Shown: positions 1-9,520, counted from the stretch's first letter. The stretch: DNA of 64,000 nucleotides from Acetobacteraceae bacterium (GCA_004843345.1 CP039460.1:1969001-2033000); one strand, 5' to 3'. The notes: a model not told the origin generated them from the letters alone. Translations and numbers: made by a program.

Positions 1-148
1 TTTATATTTTTGCTCATAATACACATGCTTTAATTTCATTAAAACGCTTTAGATCTTTTTAAAATAGGTCTTGTAAATTTCTCTCCCTGATTTCGCTTAT
101 CAGTTTGCCTATTCAGGAATATGTGAAAGAGGAGCAGGGGGAATAATT

Positions 149-766
149 TCAGAAAGACGCCGGGCATTTTTTTCCGATTGATCCCCCTGGGTGTATGTCA
201 AAAAAAGTTTCTTTCGAGATTTTCTTAGATTGAGCAATCGTTGTGATTAGGGCATTTGCTAATGCTAGAAATAGAAGAGATGATGTCGTTGGCGCCGAGG
301 AAAAAAGACCTGATTCTTTTGATAGAGGAACAGAGAGCACAATATCACTTTGTTTTGCTAATGCTGAAGAGGGGCTTGTTGTTATTATAGCAATCTTGAT
401 TGCATGTTTTTTTGCGTATTTAATAAGCAGTCTTAATTCAGCAGTTTCGCCAGATTTTGTAATCAACAATAATAGGTTTCTAGAGGTAATCGCACCTAAT
501 TCGCCGTGTGCAGCTTCTGTTGGGTGTAAAAAAAAGGAAGATATTCCAACTGAGGAAAAGCTGGAGCTTATACACTTCGCAATATAGCCAGATTTTCCAA
601 CTCCTGAAAGAATAACATGTCCTTGAGAGGAATCGATTGCCTTAATTAAATCAAGTATGGAAGATCGGAAATTTTGATTTTCTGCACTGAAAGCAAGCAG
701 ATCTTTCAGGGCTTTTTTATCTAAAACTAAAGCTTGTTCAAGTGCAGAAAGGACATTATCAGGCAT
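149..766 (-). CDS. SIS-domain sugar-phosphate isomerase (KpsF/GutQ/KdsD family), no CBS domains
   Basis: The family interconverts ribulose-5-phosphate and arabinose-5-phosphate, the first step toward Kdo for lipopolysaccharide. The 205-residue product has the SIS fold: a GVGKSG phosphate-binding loop near residue 56, a HPTEAAHGELG segment, TKSGET near residue 104, and the family HPGG motif near the C-terminus. Full-length KdsD is about 320-330 residues with two CBS domains; these are absent. The frame ends 10 codons after HPGG, right behind an A7 run on the coding strand (164-170). Removing one A would give 19 more codons with a family-like RRLSEI segment and a stop at 109-111, still without CBS domains. 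It lies 16 bases behind ribonuclease D and is probably cotranscribed. Family assignment is firm; whether it is an active Kdo-pathway enzyme is open. Confidence 0.8.
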   Translation of the reverse strand: MPDNVLSALEQALVLDKKALKDLLAFSAENQNFRSSILDLIKAIDSSQGHVILSGVGKSGYIAKCISSSFSSVGISSFFLHPTEAAHGELGAITSRNLLLLITKSGETAELRLLIKYAKKHAIKIAIITTSPSSALAKQSDIVLSVPLSKESGLFSSAPTTSSLLFLALANALITTIAQSKKISKETFFDIHPGGSIGKKCPASF

Positions 767-782
767 GCAGAGAAAGTTTTAT

Positions 783-1430
783 TTAAGCTTTGTGAGAAAA
801 TATATCTGGATTATCGTAACCCATGAGATCCAGTTTTGCACGTGATGGCAAGAACTCAAAGCATTCTTTTGCTAAGGAAAGACGGTTTTCACGCTCAAGG
901 AGATTCTCTAATTTTTGCCAGAGTTTATGTAAATATAAGACATCTGATGCAGCATAATGTAGCTGTTCAGAAGTAAGATCTGTATTGCCCCAATCGGAAG
1001 TTTGTTGCTGTTTTGAAAGCTCTACATTGAGCAAATCACGACAGAGAGCAGCTAATCCATGGCGATCTGTAAAGGTTCGTGTGAGCCGGGCAGCAATTTT
1101 TGTGCAAACAACCGGAGCGGCAACAACATTTAGATATTGCCAAATAGCCGCAAGATCAAAACGTGCAAAATGCATGATTTTGGTTACATTTTGATCCGAA
1201 AGTAAGCGTTTTAAATTGGGGGCATTATACCCATTTCCACCTAGAGTTTCAGGGATAAGTTGTACTAAATGAGCACTGCCATCTCCAGGTGAAATCTGAA
1301 CTAGACAAAGACGATCTCTATGTAGATTTAACCCCATTGTTTCTGTATCAACAGCGATTGAAGAGCCTAGATTAAGGCCATCAGGGAGGTCATTTTTATA
1401 AAAATGTATAGAAGATTCGGGCGTTTTCAT
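783..1430 (-). CDS. rnd: Ribonuclease D, short form (DEDD 3'-5' exonuclease)
   Basis: A DEDD-family 3'-5' exoribonuclease that trims the 3' ends of tRNA and other small RNAs. The 215-residue protein shows Exo I (AVDTETMG, D and E), Exo II (KIMHFARFD) and Exo III (HYAASDVLYLH, Y and D). It lacks the HRDC domains of the E. coli enzyme (about 375 residues), which fits the short form common in alphaproteobacteria. The frame is open to 1520, but that would run into the tRNA-Leu gene, so the ATG at 1430 (MKTPESS) is chosen. It starts 40 bases after the tRNA 3' end on the same strand, so both probably share the tRNA promoter. Confidence 0.88.
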   Translation of the reverse strand: MKTPESSIHFYKNDLPDGLNLGSSIAVDTETMGLNLHRDRLCLVQISPGDGSAHLVQLIPETLGGNGYNAPNLKRLLSDQNVTKIMHFARFDLAAIWQYLNVVAAPVVCTKIAARLTRTFTDRHGLAALCRDLLNVELSKQQQTSDWGNTDLTSEQLHYAASDVLYLHKLWQKLENLLERENRLSLAKECFEFLPSRAKLDLMGYDNPDIFSHKA

Positions 1431-1470
1431 TGATAATTCGTCCCGCTTTAATTTTTCAGGAAGGCGCAGA

Positions 1471-1557
1471 TGGTGCCCAGAAGAAGACTCGAACTTCCAC
1501 GTCCAGAAGGACACAGGCACCTGAAGCCTGCGCGTCTACCAATTCCGCCATCTGGGC
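1471..1557 (-). tRNA. tRNA-Leu (anticodon CAG)
   Basis: The reverse complement folds as a class II tRNA with a long variable arm. The acceptor stem is GCCCAGA/TCTGGGC with discriminator A and an encoded CCA (1471-1473). The D-arm is GGCGGAATTGGTAGAC, the anticodon stem CAGGC/GCCTG encloses the loop TTCAGGT (anticodon CAG), and the T-arm contains GTTCGAGTC. Length is 87 with CCA. Leucine identity also fits the GCCCAGNTGGCGGAAT start. Confidence 0.95.
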
Positions 1558-1570
1558 ATACATAATTTTC

Positions 1571-1599
1571 TGTATAGTCCAAAAGAGTTTTCAGACCAA
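1571..1599 (-). promoter_or_regulatory. Probable sigma70 promoter of tRNA-Leu (and rnd)
   Basis: On the minus strand TTGGTC (1594-1599) and TATACA (1571-1576) are separated by exactly 17 bases. The -10 box lies 13 bases before the mature tRNA 5' end, as expected for a short tRNA leader. This is inferred from spacing and consensus only. Confidence 0.55.
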
Positions 1600-1738
1600 C
1601 GCTTTATTTAATTATAATTCATTATAAAATTCGTCAACGGGACTTTTCTCTAGAAAACAGCTTTTTATTGAATTATTCTTAAATTGATAGAGTTTGCCTT
1701 GAATGAAGTTTTGTTTTTAGTTTGTAATGGATAGTTAA

Positions 1739-3556
1739 ATGAAGATAGTGCTTAACCAGATCACGGAAAAAGAGAGTGAAAACGCAGAAGTTTTAAGCGC
1801 TCCACGATGGGATTTGTCAGATTTATACCACAGCTTTGAAGACAATTCTCTTAAGGTTGATTTAGAAGTAGCTATTAATAAAGCAAAGGCATTTCAAAAA
1901 AATTATCAGACTAAAATTAAGAGTCTTTCTGCAGAATCTTTTTTGAAAGCTTTGATTGAATATCAAGAAGTTGAAGAAATTTCTGGGAGAATTTCTGCTT
2001 ATGCTCATTTAGCCTTTGCAGCTAATACAAATGATCCAGAGATAGGGAGAGCTGTTCAGAATATACGTGAAAAAATGACAGAACTTTCACGAGATCTCCT
2101 CTTTTTCTCTTTAGAGATTATTGGGCTTGAGAAGAATTTGTTTCAAGAGTGGTTGTTATCTCCATCTTTAGAAAGTTGGCGTTTTTTCTTAGAGGGAATT
2201 CGAAAATTTAAGCCTTACCAGCTTTCTCATGAAGCAGAACTTGTTTTTATGGAAACCTCTTTAACCGGGAGAGAGGCTTGGATTCGGTTGTTTGATGAGA
2301 CAATGGCGGAGCTTCGCCTTCCATTATTTGGAAAAGAGATTTCTTTAACGGAAGCTCTTTCTAAAACGATGGATAAGGATAAAAAGGTTAGAAAAGCAGC
2401 TTCTGAGGCTGTTGGGGATTTGCTAAAAGAAAAATCTCACATTTTTACACGTATTATGAATAATTTGCTGCAAGCAAAAAGTATAGAGGATCGTCTTCGT
2501 GGCTATAAAACGCCAGAAGCATCTCGGCATTTGGCAAATAGGCTGTCTGGAAATGTCGTTGATGTTCTTGAGGAAACAGTAAATCGAAAATTGCCCTTGC
2601 TATCTCACCGTTATTATCAATTAAAGGCAAAATGGCTAAAGCAGGATTATTTAGATTATTGGGATCGAAATGCGCCTATCACAGAAGAAGAAACAAGGTC
2701 TTTTTCTTGGGAAGAGGCAAAAGATATTGTTTGTAAAGCGTATACCCAGTTTCACTCTAAAATGGGGGCATATGCAAAACGTTTTTTTGATAATGCTTGG
2801 ATTGATGCCAAGGCTGTTTCTGGGAAGTCTGGTGGAGCGTTTTCTCATCCAGTAACGCCTTCGCGGCATCCGTATATTTTAACAAATTTTCAAGGTAAAA
2901 CCCGTGATGTCGCAACGTTGGCGCATGAGGTTGGTCATGGAATACATCAGCTTCTTGCTGGAGAGACGCAGGGGTATCTCAAGGCATCAACACCATTGCC
3001 TTTGGCTGAGACAGCCTCTGTTTTTGGTGAAATGCTTACTTTTCAGTATTTGTTAGAAGCTGCAACAACGAAAGAGGAGCGTAAGGTTCTCTTGGCTGGA
3101 AAAGTAGAGGACATGCTCAATACGGCTGTGCGTCAAATGGCTTTTTATAGTTTTGAAAAAGCCATTCATGCAGAACGTAAGAAGGGTGAGATTTCAACGG
3201 ATCGTTTTGGAGAATTGTGGTCTGATATTCAAAGGAAAAGTCTAGGTGGTGCTATTCGACTAGAAGGAAATTATTCATATTTCTGGTCTTATGTACCGCA
3301 TTTTATTCATGCACCGTTTTATGTGTATGCTTATGCTTTTGGAGATTGTTTAGTAAATGCGCTTTTTGCTGCATATCAGCAGAGCCCTGAAGGTTTTCCA
3401 GATAGGTATATGCGTTTATTAAGCGCTGGAGGTTCTCAGGATTATCGAGATTTGTTAGCAGAGTTTTCCTTTGATCCGGAGGAGCCAACATTTTGGGAAA
3501 AAGGTTTGGAGCAAGTTCAGCTTATGATTGATAAATTGGAGAATGACAATTTCTGA
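1739..3556 (+). CDS. pepF: Oligoendopeptidase F-type M3 metallopeptidase
   Basis: A zinc peptidase of the M3 family (PepF/thimet type) that cleaves short peptides in the cytoplasm. The 605-residue length is right for PepF. The zinc motif HEVGH sits at residues 396-400, followed by the family E-containing helix (PLAETASVFGEML near 425), which supplies the third zinc ligand. The N-terminal half is helical, with the usual APRWDLSDLY opening. It starts at an ATG after a 180-base spacer from the divergent tRNA-Leu. Its end overlaps the start of the kinase-like gene by 14 bases, so the two are probably translated from one mRNA. Confidence 0.9.
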   Translation: MKIVLNQITEKESENAEVLSAPRWDLSDLYHSFEDNSLKVDLEVAINKAKAFQKNYQTKIKSLSAESFLKALIEYQEVEEISGRISAYAHLAFAANTNDPEIGRAVQNIREKMTELSRDLLFFSLEIIGLEKNLFQEWLLSPSLESWRFFLEGIRKFKPYQLSHEAELVFMETSLTGREAWIRLFDETMAELRLPLFGKEISLTEALSKTMDKDKKVRKAASEAVGDLLKEKSHIFTRIMNNLLQAKSIEDRLRGYKTPEASRHLANRLSGNVVDVLEETVNRKLPLLSHRYYQLKAKWLKQDYLDYWDRNAPITEEETRSFSWEEAKDIVCKAYTQFHSKMGAYAKRFFDNAWIDAKAVSGKSGGAFSHPVTPSRHPYILTNFQGKTRDVATLAHEVGHGIHQLLAGETQGYLKASTPLPLAETASVFGEMLTFQYLLEAATTKEERKVLLAGKVEDMLNTAVRQMAFYSFEKAIHAERKKGEISTDRFGELWSDIQRKSLGGAIRLEGNYSYFWSYVPHFIHAPFYVYAYAFGDCLVNALFAAYQQSPEGFPDRYMRLLSAGGSQDYRDLLAEFSFDPEEPTFWEKGLEQVQLMIDKLENDNF

Positions 3557-4952
3557 AAAATCTTTCCAAGATTCATCTTTGGATAAAATGAGCCTCCTTA
3601 ATAATACGAAGAGAATGGTAAAGTCTGGGACGGTAGTCGGGGGGGCTGTTGCAAGAGCGACTTGGCGTAAGTTATCGCCCCATTCTTTGCAAACAGGTTC
3701 TCTTCAAGAGGATGCTGAAAAATTAAAAAAATCTTTAGGAGAGCTGAGAGGCCCTCTCGTTAAAGTTGCCCAACTTTTAGCTTCGATTCCAGGGCTTTTG
3801 CCGGAAGATTATATAAAAGAGCTCTCGGAACTTCAAACACAGGCGCCAGCTATGGGGTGGGGATTTGTTCAACGGCGTATGAGAGGAGAGCTTGGAGAGA
3901 ATTGGCAAAGGTATTTTGGATCTTTTGATAGAGAAGCCTGCAATGCTGCATCTCTAGGACAAGTCCATAAAGCCGTTCTAATAAATGAAAAGCAAGTTGC
4001 CTGTAAACTTCAGTATCCAGGAATGGACAAATCTATTTCCTCTGATTTATTGCAGTTAAAAACACTTTTTGGGCTTTATTCTTTTTTCGATGGAGCTATC
4101 AAGCAAGATCAGGTTTATAAAGAGCTTGAAGATCGCTTGAAAGAAGAGCTGGATTATAGACGAGAGGCTGCAAATTTAGTTTTATTTGGTTACGTTTTTA
4201 GAGCTAATCCATATGTACATGTTCCACGTCCAGCAAAGAAAATTTCAACGCACCGTTTATTAGTAATGGAATGGTTAGAGGGTATTAGTTTTTCGGAGTT
4301 TTTAAAAAAAAATCCTTCTTTAGAGGAGAGAAATCAGGCTGCAAGAGAGTTATTTAAAGCTTGGTATTATCCTTTTTATCATTTTGGGATTTTGCATGGG
4401 GATCCACACTCAGGAAATTACGGGATTAGAGAGGATGGGGGGGTTAATTTATTCGATTTAGGGAGTGTAAGAGTTTTTCCGCCTAAATTCGTTCAAGCTG
4501 TCGTTCAGCTCTACCGGGCTGTTAAAGAAAAAGACCGGTTTAAGATTGTTCAAGCTTATAAAGTTTGGGGATTTAAGGGACTGAATGATGAGGTGGTTGA
4601 AGCTTTAAATGCTTGGAGTTCATTTTTCTTTCGGCCATTTTTAATAGAAGGTGATCATTCTTTAGAAGAAACAAATAGTGCTGAAGCAGCACATGAAGTT
4701 TTAGAGAATGTGTATGCTACTCTTAAAAAAGGCGGAGGTGTAACATTGCCTAGAGAGTTTGTTTTGTTAGACCGTTCTGCCCTTGGGCTCGGAGGCGCAT
4801 TCTTACGTTTAGGGGCATCTCTTGATTGGAAGAAATTATTTGAAGAAGAGATTCAAGATTTTTCACTTGAAAAATTAGAAATTTCTCAAAATGAAGCATT
4901 ATGTGCAGCAGGTTTGAGAGTGCAGGATGGTGAGGTTTCCTTTATTTCATGA
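3543..4952 (+). CDS. ABC1/UbiB-family atypical kinase (AarF/ADCK-like)
   Basis: The protein belongs to the ABC1/ADCK/UbiB group of atypical kinase-ATPases, often linked to ubiquinone or lipid metabolism. Seen in the 469 residues: the KxGQ-like segment in its alphaproteobacterial form KVAQLL, a lysine strand ([10 protein letters not shown]), the catalytic GDPHSGNYG loop, and FDLGS in place of DFG. I see no C-terminal membrane helices of the kind UbiB has, so a shorter ADCK form is likely. The first start in frame is 3528, but ATG 3543 (MTISEKS) keeps the overlap with pepF small. The last base pairs overlap uvrB as ATGA. The exact substrate cannot be told from sequence. Confidence 0.82.
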   Translation: MTISEKSFQDSSLDKMSLLNNTKRMVKSGTVVGGAVARATWRKLSPHSLQTGSLQEDAEKLKKSLGELRGPLVKVAQLLASIPGLLPEDYIKELSELQTQAPAMGWGFVQRRMRGELGENWQRYFGSFDREACNAASLGQVHKAVLINEKQVACKLQYPGMDKSISSDLLQLKTLFGLYSFFDGAIKQDQVYKELEDRLKEELDYRREAANLVLFGYVFRANPYVHVPRPAKKISTHRLLVMEWLEGISFSEFLKKNPSLEERNQAARELFKAWYYPFYHFGILHGDPHSGNYGIREDGGVNLFDLGSVRVFPPKFVQAVVQLYRAVKEKDRFKIVQAYKVWGFKGLNDEVVEALNAWSSFFFRPFLIEGDHSLEETNSAEAAHEVLENVYATLKKGGGVTLPREFVLLDRSALGLGGAFLRLGASLDWKKLFEEEIQDFSLEKLEISQNEALCAAGLRVQDGEVSFIS

Positions 4953-7054
4953 AGCTTTCAAAATCAAAGAAGAAACCCATTGCTCCGAGACAAACTGATT
5001 TTTTTCCAACGGCTCAGCCGGTTAAGCCTAAAATAAATCGATTGAAAGTTTATTCGGATTATGAACCTGCTGGCGATCAACCAGCTGCAATTGAAAAATT
5101 GACTAAAAGCTTGCAAACCTCCGAAAAAAATCATGTTTTGTTAGGTGTTACAGGATCAGGAAAGACTTTCACGATGGCAAAAGTCATTGAGAAGTTGCAA
5201 CGTCCAACGATTATACTTGCTCCGAATAAGACATTGGCAGCACAACTTTATGAGGAAATGAAAAAGTTTTTCCCTGACAATGCAGTGGAGTATTTTGTTT
5301 CTTACTACGATTATTATCAGCCAGAAGCGTACGTACCACGCTCTGATACTTATATTGAAAAAGACAGCCAAAGAAATGAGCGGATAGACCGTATGCGTCA
5401 TGCTGCAACACAGGCATTATTAGAAAGAAATGATGTTGTTATTGTTGCGTCTGTTTCTTGCATTTACGGTATCGGTGGTCCAGAAGCATATGCAGCAATG
5501 ATGGTACTGATTAAAGCAGGCGAAGATATGGATAGAGAGGAGTTAATCCGATCTCTTGTTGAATTGCAGTATCAGCGAAATGATCATGCTTTTGAGCGTG
5601 GATGTTTCCGAGTGCGTGGAGATCAAATAGATATTTTCCCTGTTCAAAATGAAGATAGGGCTTGGCGAGTTTCATTTTTTGGTGATGAAGTCGAAAATAT
5701 TGAGGAATTTGATCCTTTGACGGGTGTGAAAACGGGAAGTCATGAGGAGGTTCGATTGTATGCAAATTCCCATTATATTACGCCGCGCCCAACCTTAAAC
5801 CAGGCAATGAAATCTATTTCTGAAGAATTAGAAGAACGTTTGAGAGTGCTGAAGAATGAGAATAAATTACTAGAAGCGCAGCGTTTATCTGAACGTACAC
5901 AATTTGACCTGGAAATGCTTGAAACTGCGGGCGTTTGTAAAGGAATTGAAAACTATTCTCGATATTTATCTGGCCGAAGAGCTGGGGATCCACCACCAAC
6001 TTTATTTGAATATTTGCCAGAAGATGCTCTTCTTATTGTAGATGAAAGTCATGTTGCTATTCCACAAATAGGAGGGATGGAGAGGGGAGATAATGCACGT
6101 AAGCAGACCTTATCAGATTTTGGTTTCCGTTTACCTTCCTGTATGGATAACCGTCCTTTATCTTTTTCAGAATGGGATGCCTTTCGCCCTCAAACATTAT
6201 TTGTCTCTGCAACGCCAGGTCCATGGGAAATGGATCAAACAGAAGGTGTTTTTACCGAGCAGATTATTAGGCCAACGGGGCTAGTTGATCCAATTACAGA
6301 AATAAGGCCAGTAGAAGGACAAGTCGATGATTTATTACACGAAATAAAATCGACGATTGCAAAACAGGGGCGCGTTTTAGTGACGACTTTGACAAAGAAG
6401 ATGGCTGAAGATTTGGCGGAGTATCTTTCGGAATCTCAGATTAGAGTACGTTATCTTCATTCGGATATTGATACTTTGGAACGTGTTGAAATTATTAGAG
6501 ATTTGCGCTTAGGCGTGTTTGATGTCCTTATTGGGATTAACCTTTTAAGAGAGGGATTAGATATTCCTGAATGTGCTTTGGTTGCAATTTTAGATGCAGA
6601 TAAAGAAGGTTTTTTACGCTCAAAAACTTCCTTGATTCAGACCATTGGACGCGCCGCACGCCATGTAGATGGGCGTGTTTTATTGTATGCAGATCATTTA
6701 ACGGGATCTTTGCAATATGCAATTGAAGAGACAGATCGACGTCGAAAATTACAGATATTATGGAATAAAGAGCATAATATTACGCCGCGATCTGCTTATA
6801 ATAAAATTAGCACTGAAAGTTTTTCTGAGGATAAGGAAGCTCTAAATGCGCAGAAAGAAGAGAAGGTTTCGATTGAAGAGCTAAAAGCAAAAATGAGAGA
6901 AGCAGCAGCGTCTTTGGAATTTGAAGAGGCTGCTGCTTTACGTGACAAAATAAGACGTTTGGAAGCTGAGGCCATGGGAATTTTTCTTCCGTCTTCTTCT
7001 AATTTTTTGATGTCGCAGAAAAAACAGCGCTCTAGAAATAAGCGAAAAAATTGA
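4949..7054 (+). CDS. uvrB: UvrABC excision nuclease subunit B
   Basis: The damage-verification helicase-like subunit of nucleotide excision repair; it takes damaged DNA from UvrA and recruits UvrC. The 701-residue protein has Walker A GVTGSGKT (residues 66-73), the [10 protein letters not shown] beta-hairpin used to probe DNA, a DESH box, the SATP motif, helicase motifs V and VI ([17 protein letters not shown]), and a C-terminal UVR domain ([22 protein letters not shown]) for UvrC contact. A short basic N-terminal tail precedes the conserved core. Start ATG overlaps the preceding stop (ATGA), and the stop is followed within 10 bases by the greB-like gene, which suggests one operon. Confidence 0.97.
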   Translation: MKLSKSKKKPIAPRQTDFFPTAQPVKPKINRLKVYSDYEPAGDQPAAIEKLTKSLQTSEKNHVLLGVTGSGKTFTMAKVIEKLQRPTIILAPNKTLAAQLYEEMKKFFPDNAVEYFVSYYDYYQPEAYVPRSDTYIEKDSQRNERIDRMRHAATQALLERNDVVIVASVSCIYGIGGPEAYAAMMVLIKAGEDMDREELIRSLVELQYQRNDHAFERGCFRVRGDQIDIFPVQNEDRAWRVSFFGDEVENIEEFDPLTGVKTGSHEEVRLYANSHYITPRPTLNQAMKSISEELEERLRVLKNENKLLEAQRLSERTQFDLEMLETAGVCKGIENYSRYLSGRRAGDPPPTLFEYLPEDALLIVDESHVAIPQIGGMERGDNARKQTLSDFGFRLPSCMDNRPLSFSEWDAFRPQTLFVSATPGPWEMDQTEGVFTEQIIRPTGLVDPITEIRPVEGQVDDLLHEIKSTIAKQGRVLVTTLTKKMAEDLAEYLSESQIRVRYLHSDIDTLERVEIIRDLRLGVFDVLIGINLLREGLDIPECALVAILDADKEGFLRSKTSLIQTIGRAARHVDGRVLLYADHLTGSLQYAIEETDRRRKLQILWNKEHNITPRSAYNKISTESFSEDKEALNAQKEEKVSIEELKAKMREAAASLEFEEAAALRDKIRRLEAEAMGIFLPSSSNFLMSQKKQRSRNKRKN

Positions 7055-7059
7055 GCATT

Positions 7060-7497
7060 ATGTCTGGATCCCATAATTTGTTTCGGAAATATTTATCGTT
7101 GAATGGTGCTCAACGTTTCCGTAAAGAGTTGGAACATTTGAGGCTTGTTGAGCGCCCTAAAATTGTTGAGATTGTGGCATGGGCTTCTGGCAATGGTGAT
7201 CGTTCAGAAAATGCAGATTACCAGTATGGACGTCAAAAATTGCGTGAAATTGATAGAAGAATGCGTTTTTTAGCTAAGCGTATTGAAAATGCTATTATTG
7301 TTCGACCAGAAGAGCAAAAGAGGCGAGATTGCGTGTTTTTTGGTGCTAGAGTGACACTTGTAGATGAAAATGATGTTGAAAATTCTTTTACAATTTTAGG
7401 AGCTTCTATTGGGGATGAGAGGGTTGTAAAGAGACCTGATGGGGAGAAGAGTGTAGAAATTATGGATATTTGTTATCCGTTACCGGAGAAAAGCTAG
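7060..7497 (+). CDS. greB: GreB/GreA-type transcription elongation factor with internal C-domain deletion
   Basis: Gre factors insert a coiled coil into the RNA polymerase secondary channel and stimulate cleavage of backtracked RNA. The N-terminal coiled coil is typical of GreB, including the tip motif GDRSENADYQYG with the acidic residues that act on the transcript. In the C-terminal FKBP-like domain, the segment after FTILG jumps directly to IGDERVVKRPDGE. The usual 24-26 residues between these points, which contain the P-x-G-x-IS-x-x-SP-x-ARALL stretch, are missing. The protein is 145 residues against about 158 in E. coli. ATG 7060 is preferred over TTG 7051. Folding of the C domain is doubtful; the frame is intact. 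Confidence 0.8.
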   Translation: MSGSHNLFRKYLSLNGAQRFRKELEHLRLVERPKIVEIVAWASGNGDRSENADYQYGRQKLREIDRRMRFLAKRIENAIIVRPEEQKRRDCVFFGARVTLVDENDVENSFTILGASIGDERVVKRPDGEKSVEIMDICYPLPEKS

Positions 7498-8469
7498 ATG
7501 GGTTTGAAAATCGCAGTCCAAATGGATCCAGTTGAAAATATTAATCCAAGAGGAGATACGACTTTTGCTTTGATGCTGGAAGCACAAAGTAGAGGAATGG
7601 AGGTTTATACTTATTCTCCAAAGGATTTAATTTTAAAAACAGATCGCAAAACAGGGACGCCTATTTTTGAAATACGAGCTAGACGCGTTTTTTTAAGGGA
7701 TCAAGAAGAAGGATTTGTTGATTTTCAAGATTGGGAGTGTTTAAATCTTCAAACGATGGATGTGCTTTTGGTGAGACAAGATCCTCCATTCGATATGTCC
7801 TATTTAACAGCAACCTATTTGCTTGATGAATTAAGTCGTCAGGAAAAAGCTCCTTTGATGATTAATAAACCATCGGGAATTTTGAATGCGCCTGAAAAGC
7901 TTGCTCCTTTACGGTTTCCAGGTTTGTTTCCACCTACATTAATTTCTAGAAATCTAGAGGCTCTAAATAATTTTCGTGAAGAATGGAAAGATATTATTTT
8001 AAAGCCATTATATGGAAATGGGGGGGCTGGAATTTTTCGAATACGTTCAGAGGATGGAAATTTTTCATCTCTGTTAGAAATGTTTTTTTCGATTTCAAAT
8101 GAACCTCTTATTTTGCAACGCTATGAGCCTGCAGTTCGTAAGGGAGATAAAAGAATTATTTTAATTGATGGGGATGTTGCAGGTGCGGTCAATCGTGTTC
8201 CGGCAAAGGGATCAGATAGATCTAATCTTCATGTGGGAGGGCGTGCAGAAGCGACAAAATTGACGAGGCGGGAATTAGAAATTTGTGAGAAATTAGGGCC
8301 GTTTTTACGTCAAGAGGGCTTATTGTTAACTGGGATTGATGTGATTGGTGATTGGCTAACAGAAATTAATGTGACCTCACCAACAGGTATTCGTGAAATT
8401 TCTACATTTAACAATGTAAATATTGCTGGAAAAGTTTGGGATAGTATTCTGAGTAAGCTCAAAAAGTGA
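7498..8469 (+). CDS. gshB: Glutathione synthetase
   Basis: An ATP-grasp ligase joining gamma-glutamylcysteine and glycine to make glutathione. The 323-residue length is that of proteobacterial GshB. Visible signatures are the N-terminal KIAVQMDP strand, MINKPSGILNAPEK, LKPLYGNGGAGIFR (ATP-grasp phosphate loop), a VRKGDKRIILIDG segment and the C-terminal EINVTSPTGIREI metal-binding end. The ATG follows the greB-like stop with no spacer, so it is the last clear member of the uvrB-greB-gshB group. Confidence 0.96.
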   Translation: MGLKIAVQMDPVENINPRGDTTFALMLEAQSRGMEVYTYSPKDLILKTDRKTGTPIFEIRARRVFLRDQEEGFVDFQDWECLNLQTMDVLLVRQDPPFDMSYLTATYLLDELSRQEKAPLMINKPSGILNAPEKLAPLRFPGLFPPTLISRNLEALNNFREEWKDIILKPLYGNGGAGIFRIRSEDGNFSSLLEMFFSISNEPLILQRYEPAVRKGDKRIILIDGDVAGAVNRVPAKGSDRSNLHVGGRAEATKLTRRELEICEKLGPFLRQEGLLLTGIDVIGDWLTEINVTSPTGIREISTFNNVNIAGKVWDSILSKLKK

Positions 8470-8519
8470 TATACTCCTACGAAGAGAAAACCTTCTTACG
8501 CATGATGAGAGGGAGTCGT

Positions 8520-8738
8520 TTATTGTTTTGTATCTGTTGGATGTTCTGAAAGAGAATCCTTCTTGTTGCGTTGTGGGAACAGGTCTGTAAAGCCAAGTTC
8601 TTGTTCCTTTGGAATTTCAGGAAATCGGTGAAACGTGCTGATAAGCCACCTATGAATTGATTTTCTACATTGCAGAAATATGAGGCTCATCCAAAGGAAG
8701 ATTGCGACAATACATAAGAGAAAGTTAAGCCAAAACAT
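8520..8738 (-). CDS. Small hypothetical membrane protein
   Basis: I do not recognise a family. The 72-residue product begins with one strong hydrophobic helix (MFWLNFLLCIVAIFLWMSLI), then a short basic stretch and a polar, charged tail rich in P, E and K, so it is probably a single-pass inner-membrane protein with a cytoplasmic tail. The frame is open 16 codons further up to a TTG, but ATG 8738 is preferred because the membrane helix begins there. It lies opposite in strand to gshB and pmtA. Existence as a gene is likely but not proven. Confidence 0.45.
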   Translation of the reverse strand: MFWLNFLLCIVAIFLWMSLIFLQCRKSIHRWLISTFHRFPEIPKEQELGFTDLFPQRNKKDSLSEHPTDTKQ

Positions 8739-8862
8739 ATTTTTCTTTTGATAAAGGGATAAAAGGTTGATGTATACTACTCTCAATTTATAAAGAGTGA
8801 TGATGCGATATCCTATTAAAAAAGAACATAGCGAACAACAGTATTAGGGAAGATGAAGTCAA

Positions 8863-9516
8863 ATGGGTGATAAAAGCAGCAAAACATTTTTCTTAGATGA
8901 AAAAGGTGTAAAGGATGCTTATGAACGTTGGGCAAATGTATACGATGTTGTGTTCGGAAGTGTTTCTGAGCCAGGGCGTAGACAAGCCATTAAAGCTGCA
9001 AATGCACTTCCTGGAAAAGATGTTTTAGAAGTTGGTGTCGGCACTGGATTGGCTTTACCCCATTATAATGCCGATAAACAGGTCACAGGAATTGATCTTT
9101 CTGAGCATATGCTAAACAAAGCTAGAAAAAGAGTTGAGCGTCTTGGATTGACTAATGTCTGTGATATTCGTGAAATGGATGCAGAACATACAGATTTTTC
9201 TGATAATAGTTTTGATATTGCTGTTGGTATGTTTGTTGCGTCTGTTGTTCCAAATCCAGATAAACTTCTGCAAGAGTTGATGAGGGTTGTACGTCCAGAT
9301 GGATATATTTTGTTTATCAATCATTTTAATGCTCGGAAAGGGCTACGTTTATTTGCAGAAAGAAAATTAGCAAGAGCCTCTAGGGCACTTGGTTGGCACC
9401 CTGATTTTCCAATTGAAAAATTGTTTCCTGAGGAAATTTTGCCAAAGGTACATTTTTGCGAAGTATCTCCTTTAGGCCTTTTTTCTTTGGCTGTGTTGAA
9501 AAATCCAAAAGCCTAA
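8863..9516 (+). CDS. pmtA: Phosphatidylethanolamine N-methyltransferase, PmtA (Rhodobacter-type)
   Basis: A SAM-dependent methyltransferase that converts phosphatidylethanolamine stepwise to phosphatidylcholine at the inner membrane. The 217-residue Rossmann protein has the motif I EVGVGTG, an acidic IDLSEHML strand for SAM, a DMDAEH-like MDAEHTDF and the VVRPDGYILFINHF segment. YERWANVYDVVFG at the N-terminus and the RALGWHPDFP segment near the C-terminus match the Rhodobacter-type PmtA family rather than UbiE. It is a single gene ended by a hairpin terminator. Function is inferred from family style; a generic class I methyltransferase remains possible. Confidence 0.78.
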   Translation: MGDKSSKTFFLDEKGVKDAYERWANVYDVVFGSVSEPGRRQAIKAANALPGKDVLEVGVGTGLALPHYNADKQVTGIDLSEHMLNKARKRVERLGLTNVCDIREMDAEHTDFSDNSFDIAVGMFVASVVPNPDKLLQELMRVVRPDGYILFINHFNARKGLRLFAERKLARASRALGWHPDFPIEKLFPEEILPKVHFCEVSPLGLFSLAVLKNPKA

Positions 9517-9520
9517 GCAT

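Noticed and set aside
1-39. A possible start of a next minus-strand gene (ATG at 37-39, lpt-like position)
   Set aside because: Only 13 codons are inside the window, with no family signal. It cannot be supported.
120-170. Adding one A to the A7 run to restore the SIS isomerase
   Set aside because: That frame gives a hydrophobic, non-family tail. The one-A-shorter frame is far better, so only that one is discussed.
1431-1520. Longer ribonuclease D start
   Set aside because: The extension would run through the tRNA-Leu gene, and those residues do not look like protein.
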